DNA of 6,296 nt from Hyphomicrobiales bacterium (GTDB lineage Bacteria; Pseudomonadota; Alphaproteobacteria; Rhizobiales; Aestuariivirgaceae): the NCBI GenBank assembly GCA_012032065.1, contig JAAURV010000196.1, positions 1-6,296 of the forward strand, written 5' to 3'. This document shows, in pieces, positions 1 to 5,889 of this stretch; position 1 is the first letter of the stretch; the number at the start of each line of letters is the position of its first letter. Both the position numbers and the translations under genes were made by a program. The notes below the pieces were generated by a model. It saw nothing but the letters and a program-made list of their open reading frames with translations, had not been told where the DNA came from and did no database searches.

Positions 1-229
1 TTGATGCTGCTCAGCCTATGCCCTCAACGACTCGTAGCTAAACCGTCCTTCCGCCTTAAAGCAGACGACACGGTAGTGACCACCTACTTGTTCAACGCGA
101 TGGACCAGATCTCCTCGCTGGCCGTCATGTTGCCGCTGATCCCGGTTGGCACCACGCATTACATCTACGATCTCGACGGCCAGCTGATCGCCGAAGCCAC
201 GGGCGCCACTGCGGCCGCCGCGGTCGATC
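1..229 (+). pseudogene. Rhs/YD-repeat protein, upstream part of the core (5' end outside window; frameshifted from 230-994)
   Basis: This frame encodes the part of an Rhs core just upstream of the conserved tip. It contains VTTYLFNAMDQ followed by GTTHYIYDLDGQLIAEATGA, a typical YD-repeat strand pattern with Y-D-x-x-G-x-L spacing. The continuation expected in Rhs proteins (REYIWLEGMPV) lies one frame over, so one reading-frame shift occurs in the GC-rich stretch at about 211-229 (one extra base or two missing). The first 60 or so bases do not give a recognisable YD repeat in any frame, so this end may be degraded, divergent or affected by further errors. The gene normally starts several kilobases upstream, and nothing here identifies a true start. 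Rhs cores form a beta-cage that encloses the C-terminal toxin. Whether this is a real pseudogene or an intact gene with a sequence error cannot be settled here. Confidence 0.7.
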
Positions 230-994
230 GTGCGCGAATATATCTGGCTCGAAGGTATGCCGGTGATGGCGATCGACGGCGTCAACACCGCAACGCCGGT
301 TCTGATGGCGGTGCACACCGACCACCTGACCCGCCCGATCCGTTTGACCAATGCGTCAAAGACCCAGGTATGGAACGCGGTCTGGACACCCTTCGGCACG
401 GCGCACGCTATCGCCGGCACCGCCACCCAGAACCTGCGCTTCCCCGGCCAGTACTTCCTGATCGAACAAGGCCTCGCCTACAACTGGCACAGGTTCTATG
501 ATCCGACAACGGGGCGGTACACACAGCCGGATCCGCTGGGGTTCGTGGACGGGCCGGCGATCTATGCCTATGCGGGGAATAGTCCGTTGATGAATGTGGA
601 CCCCGATGGAAAACAGAGGATCCGGTTGCCTGGCAGTAGCAGACCTGGAGTGGTTCCCTTCCCCAACTCACCAGTTCAAAGAGTCTTTGACAGGTACGGC
701 TTGGCGATGAGCCGCTCGTGTCCTCCTCCCCCAGGGGATTGCAATGATCGCGAACACCGGAGATTTCAGAATGATGTGGATAATTCATGTAAGAGGGACA
801 GAGCCTGCTCAAAAGGAATGACATCAAGTGACTTGAGCATGAGAGCAATCATGAACGGCAGTTGTGGCAGGGCTCGCGAAAGGATCAACAAGAAGTGCTT
901 CCGGGGTGGTGACGAAACCCACCGAGATCAAGCTGCAGACGCCTGGAAAAGCCAAGCGAAATGTGAAGAACTGTTGTGGGGAGCAACCCGATGA
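230..994 (+). CDS. Rhs core C-terminus with Cys-rich C-terminal toxin domain
   Basis: This 254-residue frame holds the end of the Rhs core and a variable toxin tip. Core motifs are REYIWLEGMPV near the start, then HTDHLTRPIRLTN, FPGQYF and the hallmark RFYDPTTGRYTQPDPLGF, followed by AYAGNSPLMNVDPDG. The DPDG at about residues 124-127 is the usual core/tip junction where the toxin is cleaved from the cage. The tip, about residues 128-254, carries seven cysteines, a PPPPGDC segment, and a C-terminal INKKCFRGGDETH block ending near a final Cys. The CFxGGDxxH pattern recalls a recurrent Cys/His polymorphic-toxin tip, possibly the one catalogued as Novel toxin 16; that name is from memory and uncertain, and the activity is unknown. 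Codon composition turns AT-richer after the junction. The stop overlaps the next ATG as ATGA, implying translational coupling to the immunity gene. The GTG at 230 is only the first possible start in this frame; the protein almost certainly continues upstream through a frameshift. Confidence 0.85.
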   Translation: MREYIWLEGMPVMAIDGVNTATPVLMAVHTDHLTRPIRLTNASKTQVWNAVWTPFGTAHAIAGTATQNLRFPGQYFLIEQGLAYNWHRFYDPTTGRYTQPDPLGFVDGPAIYAYAGNSPLMNVDPDGKQRIRLPGSSRPGVVPFPNSPVQRVFDRYGLAMSRSCPPPPGDCNDREHRRFQNDVDNSCKRDRACSKGMTSSDLSMRAIMNGSCGRARERINKKCFRGGDETHRDQAADAWKSQAKCEELLWGATR

Positions 995-1515
995 ATGAAT
1001 GGTCATCATTGGAGCGTCGAAAAATTGAGAACCAAGTGGTGAAGGCCTTCCAAGATGTCCCATATCCCGGTGACGACAATATCGTTCCTGCCAAGAAGTA
1101 TCGAAATCTCGAAGCAGAAGGCGTTGCTAATTACTTGAGAGGCAAGAGTTGGAGAGATCTCAACTACGAATCGATATATCGAGATTATCCCGGCGATTCC
1201 TCGGCGATTCTGGCTTTTCTATCCTTACCGGCCTTTCACTTTTTCTATCCGGGTTTCTTGTTGATCAGTCTGAACGAATTTGACAGCGCCGACATGACTG
1301 CACTTGCTGCGCTTCGCGTGTTCGACGATGACTCCCGGTTCGCCGCCGACGTTCTAGACTTCAAGCGCCGTAGAACGCAGGTTTTCTCCAGTGAACAGCT
1401 TGCAGCCATTCAAGCTGCAATGGTGTGGCTTCAGAAGAGGTTTGGATCAGGGTTTTCCTTGGAACTAGACGATGCCGCATCGGGACTATCGAATTTCATG
1501 CGCAGGTTACCGTGA
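991..1515 (+). CDS. Putative immunity protein for the Rhs toxin (DUF6714-like)
   Basis: This 174-residue protein follows the toxin tip directly. Its ATG at 991 overlaps the toxin stop (ATGA) and has a GGAG ribosome site about 8 bases upstream, so 991 is preferred over the in-frame GTG at 976. Position and size are those of an immunity protein, which binds and neutralises its cognate toxin in the cytoplasm. Visible motifs are AFQDVPYPGDDNIV (residues 19-32), GKSWRDL (51-57) and SLPAFHFFYPGFL (78-90). This layout resembles DUF6714-type proteins often found beside polymorphic toxins; the family name is recalled, not searched. There is no signal peptide or membrane segment. GC content is low: 26 of 60 bases at 1081-1140 and 28 of 60 at 1021-1080, against 42 of 60 at 3961-4020, which suggests a transferred cassette. 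The last codons (Leu-Pro-stop) lie inside the first copy of a 38-bp tandem repeat. Confidence 0.75.
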   Translation: MNEWSSLERRKIENQVVKAFQDVPYPGDDNIVPAKKYRNLEAEGVANYLRGKSWRDLNYESIYRDYPGDSSAILAFLSLPAFHFFYPGFLLISLNEFDSADMTALAALRVFDDDSRFAADVLDFKRRRTQVFSSEQLAAIQAAMVWLQKRFGSGFSLELDDAASGLSNFMRRLP

Positions 1516-1608
1516 CATGATACCATTTGCATAAATTTGGCAGGTTACCGTGACATGATACCATTTGCATAAATTTGGCGTCTGTTATCGGGGTTACCGT
1601 GACATGAT
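1503..1608. repeat. 38-bp perfect tandem duplication plus a 17-bp partial third copy
   Basis: Two identical, directly adjacent 38-bp units occupy 1503-1540 and 1541-1578. Each begins CAGGTTACCGTGACATGAT and ends in CATAAATTTGG. After a 13-base spacer, the core GGTTACCGTGACATGAT recurs at 1592-1608 without the rest of the unit. The TGA stop of the immunity gene (1513-1515) lies inside unit 1. No transposase or terminal inverted repeats are seen nearby. It could be a slippage duplication, a scar of cassette exchange, or part of a small non-autonomous element. Confidence 0.9.
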
Positions 1609-1742
1609 GCTGGACTTCCACCTCCAGCGAGACACGATAATTACAGGGACAGAGGCGTCGGTTTCAGTGCATTTGACTCTCGAATAAATCCGTACACGGA
1701 TGAAAAGCGAAGTTCGCCTCCCGCTGATTTTGCCCGCCAGCG
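1516..1742. other. Intergenic region between the converging immunity and VOC genes
   Basis: Apart from the tandem repeats, this stretch holds no convincing gene. It is AT-richer on its left side, like the toxin-immunity cassette. It contains short palindromes at 1688-1701 (ATCCGT-AC-ACGGAT) and 1707-1717 that may end transcription of the VOC gene. No strong plus-strand terminator was seen right after the immunity gene. Confidence 0.5.
1703..1717 (-). terminator. Possible weak terminator of the VOC gene
   Basis: Read on the minus strand, GCGAACTTCGC is followed at once by TTTT, about 25 bases past the VOC stop codon. The stem is only 4-5 bp with a tiny loop, so this is tentative. A second palindrome (1688-1701), followed by TTTATT on the same strand, may act with it. 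Confidence 0.3.
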
Positions 1743-2099
1743 CTACGCTGCCGACCAGACCGCGAATTCATACCCGTCGGGGTCTTCGAAGTGCAGCCGC
1801 CGTCCGCCGGGGAAGCTGAAGATCGGCTTCACGATTTTCGCGCCGGCCTTCTCGAGGCGCTTCTGCGTTTCTTCGAGCTTGTCCGCATAGAGGATCACCA
1901 AGGGCCCGCCGCCCGCGCGCACCGGCGCCGTTGTGGTGAACCCGCCCTTCAAACGCCCGTCATTGAACTCGCAATACTCCGGCCCATAATCGGTGAAGGT
2001 CCAGCCGAAAGCGCTTCCATAAAACGCCTTCGACCGGGAGATATCCGCGACGTTCAACTCGACATAATCGATCCGCCGGTCGTTGCCGCTCTCGCTCAT
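1743..2099 (-). CDS. VOC family protein (glyoxalase/bleomycin resistance/dioxygenase superfamily)
   Basis: The gene encodes a 118-residue single-module VOC protein, the usual length for small glyoxalase-like proteins. The sequence shows the two beta-alpha-beta halves: IDYVELNVADISRSKAFYGSAF near residues 10-31, with the FY-x-x-x-FGW signature, and the C-terminal HFEDPDGYEFAVW (103-115), the typical DPDGxxFxVW ending. Glu14 and Glu111 sit where VOC enzymes place metal ligands; a His is more usual at the first site, so metal use is uncertain. It belongs to the type annotated as enzymes related to lactoylglutathione lyase, but the substrate cannot be read from sequence. Start choice is supported by an AGGAG site 8 bases before ATG. 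It is transcribed away from the aminotransferase gene, with a palindromic element between them, and is cytosolic with no signal peptide. Its frame is intact, unlike several neighbours. Confidence 0.88.
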   Translation of the reverse strand: MSESGNDRRIDYVELNVADISRSKAFYGSAFGWTFTDYGPEYCEFNDGRLKGGFTTTAPVRAGGGPLVILYADKLEETQKRLEKAGAKIVKPIFSFPGGRRLHFEDPDGYEFAVWSAA

Positions 2100-2119
2100 G
2101 GGATGTCTCCTCAGCGAAT

Positions 2120-2134
2120 GGCCGCATCGCGGCC
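2120..2134. repeat. Short perfect hairpin upstream of the VOC gene
   Basis: GGCCGC-ATC-GCGGCC forms a perfect 6-bp stem with a 3-base loop, 21 bases upstream of the VOC start codon. It would lie in the leader or promoter of that gene. A role in regulation is possible but unsupported beyond its position. Confidence 0.45.
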
Positions 2135-2140
2135 AAACGT

Positions 2141-2295
2141 CCTCCCCCGCGATTTTGCGGGGGAGGAGGGGGCCCCGTGACGCGAAGCGTCATGGGGAAG
2201 GTGAGGGGGTGTCAAGAAGTTTCCTGACTCACCCTCACCTCCCCATCATGCTGACGCATAATGGGTCCCTTCCTCTCCCGCTTCGCAGGAGAGGA
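2141..2295. repeat. Nested intergenic palindromic element (about 155 bp)
   Basis: The element has hairpins at both ends and a long imperfect inverted repeat in between. The left hairpin is CCTCCCCCGC/GCGGGGGAGG (2141-2150, 2157-2166; 6-base loop GATTTT). The right hairpin is TCCTCTCC/GGAGAGGA (2271-2278, 2288-2295). The arms at about 2157-2211 and 2229-2281 are imperfect reverse complements; the best block pairs GGTGAGGG with CCCTCACC and ATGGGG with CCCCAT. A further small hairpin, TGACGC-GAA-GCGTCA, sits at 2178-2192. GC-rich mirrored elements of this kind are scattered between genes in many alphaproteobacteria, so this is probably a dispersed repeat and not a gene. It lies between two divergent genes and could influence both promoters. 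Confidence 0.75.
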
Positions 2296-2342
2296 CATTG
2301 GCTGCAAGCTGTCCTATGTTCCCGGCAAAACGGAGTTCACCC

Positions 2343-3199
2343 ATGGCGCACACGGAAACCCAAGGCACCAGTTGGACCTGGTACCAAGGCAAATGGCACG
2401 AGGGCAACCCCATGCTCATGGGCCCCATGACCCACGCGCCCTGGTTGGGCTCCTGCGTGTTCGATGGCGCCCGCTCCTTTGAGGGCGTGGCCCCGGACCT
2501 CGACCAGCACTGCCAGCGCATCGTCAATTCGGCCGAGACCTTCGGGCTCAAATCCCGCCCCGCCGGAGAAATCGAGGAGCTGATCCGCGAGGGCATCGAT
2601 AAATTCCCGAAGGGAGCCGAGCTCTATCTCCGGCCGATGTTCTGGGCGGCCGATGGCTTCGTCGATGTCGATCCCGAGTCGACCCAGTTTTCGGTTTCGG
2701 TCTACGATGCACAGCTGCCGAAGCCCAAAGCTTTTTCGGTGACACTTAGCCCGTTCCGCCGCCCATCCTACGAATTCGCCCCCACGGATGCCAAGGCGCC
2801 TGCCATTATCCCAATTCCGCCAGAGGTTTACGCGAGTGCAAGGGGCGAGGCTTCGACAACGCGGTAATGCTCGATGCCCTGGGCAACGTCTCGGAATTGA
2901 CCACCGCCAACATCTGGATGGTCAAGAATGGCGCCGCCCATACGCCCGCGCCCAATGGCACCTTCCTGAACGGCATCACCCGTCAGAGGATCGTCAAGCT
3001 GCTCCGCGCCGCAGGTGTCACCGTTTTCGAACGCGCCATCCCTTGGCGCGATTTTCTGGAAGCCGACGAGGTTTTCTCCACCGGCAACTACAGCAAGGTT
3101 TCGCCAATCACCCGTATCGAAACCCGCAATCTCCAGCCAGGTCCAGTCGCCGCCAAGGCGCGGGAACTCTATTGGGACTATGCCCACGGGAAGTTGTAG
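2343..3199 (+). pseudogene. ilvE: Branched-chain amino acid aminotransferase (class IV, PLP-dependent), frameshifted
   Basis: BCAT enzymes reversibly move the amino group between Leu/Ile/Val and 2-oxoglutarate in the cytosol. The N-terminal part starts at ATG 2343 (GGAG site 7 bases upstream) and shows WTWYQGKW, the CVFDGARSFEG block, LYLRPMFWAADG and SPFRRPSYEFAPTDAK. The C-terminal part, one frame over, shows ACHYPNSARGL, GFDNAVMLDALGNVSELTTAN, HTPAPNGTFLNGITRQ and a C-terminus reaching a stop at 3199. The join is at 2796-2798: restoring one missing base gives ...TDAK-A-ACHYPN... and a protein of 285 residues, normal for the family. By comparison with E. coli IlvE (SAKAGGN), the PLP-binding lysine is Lys151, two codons before the break. 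Both halves are well conserved with no other stops, so a sequence error or a recent mutation is likely. It is probably monocistronic. Substrate preference within class IV (BCAT versus a relative) is inferred from overall similarity. Confidence 0.85.
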
Positions 3200-3232
3200 G
3201 CATCCACATCTTGGGATAAAAATCCTTGTCAC

Positions 3233-3257
3233 GGCCTTCCGGAGGCCTGGGAAGGCC
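3233..3257 (+). terminator. Possible terminator hairpin after the aminotransferase gene
   Basis: GGCCTTCC (3233-3240) and GGAAGGCC (3250-3257) form a perfect 8-bp stem with a 9-base loop, 33 bases past the stop codon. No T-run follows immediately; TTTT appears only at 3267-3270. It is a plausible but not canonical factor-independent terminator. Confidence 0.45.
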
Positions 3258-3322
3258 ATCGGATGATTTTGGCTTGGGGGTAGCGGGACCGCCCGGGAAT
3301 CGCGTCTACGTGCCTCAGAATG

Positions 3323-3351
3323 CGATTTCAGAGCTATTTTCAATCTATAAT
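3323..3351 (+). promoter_or_regulatory. Possible promoter for the S8 peptidase (TATAAT box)
   Basis: A perfect TATAAT hexamer lies at 3346-3351 in a locally AT-rich stretch of a GC-rich window. The matching -35 region (around 3323-3328) does not resemble TTGACA, so the call rests on the -10 box and its position upstream of a gene. Confidence 0.35.
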
Positions 3352-3497
3352 CCTAGATCAAGGTGCCGCTGGCGAGAATTGCCGCCTGAATGCACATTTT
3401 GCCCCGGCTGTCTGTGATCTAGCGCACAGACTTTCGATTTACGTAGCGTTATCCTGTTCGCTTCTGGGCGGGGAGCATCATCGTTTGTTTCAATCGC

Positions 3498-3503
3498 AAG
3501 GAG
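3498..3503 (+). promoter_or_regulatory. Ribosome binding site of the S8 peptidase
   Basis: AAGGAG lies 5 bases before the ATG at 3509. It fixes this start over an upstream in-frame ATG at 3320, whose extra codons are not protein-like. Confidence 0.75.
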
Positions 3504-3508
3504 CCCCC

Positions 3509-5851
3509 ATGGACGAACTTCAATCACCGCGCGTTATTGTTCGCTTTCAGGATCAGATTTCGGTCAAGGACCGGAAGGACGCGGCCAAGTCGCTGATGGA
3601 GAGCGAGCCTGGCTTGTGGCGCAAGCTTGTGTCCGAATTTGGCGATGTGCGTCTGACCCCCGCGATCACCTCGATGAAACCCGATGAAATCCGCAAGCTG
3701 CAGAGCGTCGCCGCCGAGCGCGATCCCACCTACGCGCCGGCCAACTTCGACAATTTCTTCGCGCCGAGGGCGAGAAGGTCGAGGATATCGCCGCCTTCGC
3801 CGCGGCGCTCCGGCGCATGTCGAGCCTGCGCTCGGTTGAAGTCGAACGCGGCGGCCCGCCGCCGCTCGTGGATTCCACCAACGATCCGCTTGCGGTCAAC
3901 CAGGGATATCTCGACGCGGCCCCCGGCGGCATCAATGCCCGTTTCGCCTGGACGGTAACCGGCGGCGATGGCGCGGGCCAGGCCGTCGTCGATGTCGAAG
4001 GCGGCTGGGAATTGGCGCATGAGGATCTGACAGCGCATGGCGCCACGCTCATCGGCGGAAGCAATTCCACCAATCTGCTCTGGCGCAGCCACGGAACCTC
4101 GGTGCTGGGCGAGATCTGTGCCTCCGACAACACCGTGGGCTGTGTTGGCATCGCGCCCAATGTCGCTTCCGTGCGCGTGTCCTCTATTTTCGGTAGCTCC
4201 TATTCCGGAGCAATCCTGGCCGCGCTCCCGAGCATGAGCTTCGGCGATGTTCTGCTGATCGAGTTGCAGACGACGGCATCGACAACGCCGCGGGCGATCC
4301 GACCTATGGCCCGATCGAGGTGCTCGACATCAACTACGAGGCGATCCGGCTCGCAACCGCGCTCGGTGTCGTCGTGGTCGAGGCTGGCGGCAACGGCACC
4401 AACAATGGCGGAACGCCCGCCGTCGATCTCGACGTCTATACCAATGCCGGCGGTCAGCGCATCCTCTGGCGCGATCCCGCCAACGCCGATTTCCGCGACT
4501 CGGGCGCCATCATCGTGGCCGCTTCCACGTCATCGGCGCCCCACACACGCCTGGCCTACTCGACATTCGGCGAACGCATCGATTGTTACGGCTGGGGCCA
4601 GAACGTCGAGACCACGACCACCGACGCCATGGGATCGACCACCGCCTACCGCTCCAACTTCGGCGGAACCTCGAGCGCCTCGCCGATCGTGACCGGGGCG
4701 GCGCTGTGCGTTCAGGGCGTTTTCGAGAGTTCGAACAATTCCGGCTCAGCCCGCGGCAGATGCGGGCTGCTGCTGAGCGATCCCGCTCTCAACACGCCGC
4801 CTGCCGCGTCCGAAACAACGGCCATGGGCGTGCTTCCGGACCTGCAATCGATTTTGAATTCCAGCGTTGGCCTGACGCCCGACATCTACCTGCGCGATTT
4901 CGTCGGCGATAGCGGCGAACCGCATGGTGGAGCGATTTCGGCATCGCCCGACATCATCGTGCGGCCAGTGGCGGTCGCCAATCCGCAGGCCTCGTTCGGT
5001 GCGGGAAGCGGCACGGAGAATTCCGCCTCGGAAGGCTACACCGTTCAGGGCGGGCAGGACAATTTCATCTACGTCCGCGCGCTGAACCAGGGCCCCGTCG
5101 ACGCGGCCGGCGCCACTGCCACGGTCTACTGGTCGGAAGTCTCGACGCTGGTGACGCCAGATCTGTGGAATCTGGTGGGCACGGTCAACATGCCGGTCAT
5201 TCCCCAGGGCGAGGTGCTCACCTGTGCCGATGCGCTGACCTGGTCCTCGGCGGATATTCCGGCGACCGGCCACTATTGCTTCGTCGGCCTCCTCGATCAT
5301 CTCAACGATCCGGCGCCGGGCCCGCGGATTTCGGCGACTGGAACAACTTCACCAACTTCATCCGCAACAACAACAATGTCACCTGGCGCAACTTCAATGT
5401 CGAGGATCCCGCACCGGCGCCAGACGCGCAGCCGGAAGGCTTCGCCGCTTTGCCGTTCCTGGTGCCCGGCGCATTCGACGAGCCGCGCGACTTCGCCATC
5501 GAAATGATCGGCAAGCTGCCGCGCGACGCCAAGGTAATGCTCGAACTGCCGGTGAACTTCCTGGAGCTGATGAAGAGCGATCTCAAGATCGAATCGATCG
5601 ATCGCCGCACGAACGTCGCGGTCGCTCTGCTGCCGCCATCGGGCAAGATTCTGTTGGGCCGCGGCAGGATGCCGGCCAAGGCCCGCTTCCGCATGCGGCT
5701 ACTGGTGGCGCTCGCCAAGGAAGACATGAAGCGCGCGCATCAGATCGCGGTGCGGCAACTCTACCTCGGCGAGGAAGAGGTAGGCCGCGTGACCTGGCGC
5801 CTCGAGCCGGGACGCCGCAAGCTCGAGAAGCAGGGCAAGCAGAACGCCTGA
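3509..5851 (+). pseudogene. S8 family (subtilisin-like) serine peptidase, three frameshifts
   Basis: When three single-base losses are repaired, this encodes about 781 residues. Residues 1 to about 125 (SPRVIVRFQDQ ... LRSVEVERGGPP) look like a propeptide or inhibitor-type domain. The S8 catalytic domain follows with a complete triad: Asp162 in VVDVEGGW, His195 in RSHGTSV and Ser389 in GGTSSASPIVTG; Asn296 in EAGGNG is the oxyanion-hole residue. From about residue 455 (PDIYLRDFVGDSGEPHGG) runs a beta-rich, CARDB/Ig-like-looking region with GQDNFIYVRALNQGP and NNVTWRNFNVEDP, then a charged, basic tail. The frame breaks lie near 3764-3766, 4270-4272 and 5318-5323. There are no stops between pieces, so sequence error or very recent mutation is likely. 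No N-terminal signal peptide is visible, which is unusual because most subtilases are exported. It appears monocistronic, with a TATAAT box upstream and a shared terminator hairpin downstream. The substrate is unknown. Confidence 0.87.
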
Positions 5852-5860
5852 ATATTTTGA

Positions 5861-5889
5861 AGGGCGGCCCGCGACAAGCGGGCCGCTCT
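5861..5889. terminator. Bidirectional terminator hairpin between convergent genes
   Basis: GCGGCCCGC (5864-5872) and GCGGGCCGC (5878-5886) form a perfect 9-bp stem with a 5-base loop, extendable by three pairs including one G-U. It lies 10 bases past the peptidase stop and overlaps the stop of the minus-strand phosphatase (5888-5890). T-runs are short on both sides (CAAAATATT, read on the minus strand), so it may act in both directions without being strictly canonical. Confidence 0.65.

Larger units (their letters stand above)
3200..3508. other. Intergenic region upstream of the S8 peptidase gene
   Basis: No convincing gene lies here. The left part holds a hairpin (3233-3257) that may end aminotransferase transcription. 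The middle is AT-rich around 3323-3360 and contains a TATAAT box. The right part leads to the ribosome site before the peptidase start. The roughly 150 bases between the TATAAT box and the ATG would make a long leader; no known riboswitch was recognised in it. Confidence 0.5.

Noticed and set aside
976..993. GTG at 976 as the immunity gene start.
   Set aside because: The ATG at 991 has a better-placed GGAG and the standard ATGA overlap with the toxin stop.
1503..1608. CRISPR array.
   Set aside because: The repeat copies are directly adjacent with no variable spacers of regular length, and there are only two full copies.
2865..2869. TAATG stop-start overlap suggesting two coupled genes (2298-2867 and 2867-3199).
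   Set aside because: Both frames encode parts of one aminotransferase; conserved sequence continues from DAK into ACHYPN across the break. The overlap is a by-product of the frameshift.
3666..4160. Minus-strand open frames around the peptidase triad Asp and His.
   Set aside because: No recognisable domain; the plus strand carries the catalytic motifs.
4270..4272. Programmed ribosomal frameshifting as the reason for the peptidase breaks.
   Set aside because: No slippery heptamer with downstream structure is evident, and similar breaks occur in unrelated genes across the window.
4746..5300. Long minus-strand open frame opposite the peptidase.
   Set aside because: It is low-complexity and Arg/Gly-rich with no motif, and lies opposite a strongly motif-supported coding frame in high-GC DNA; a shadow frame.
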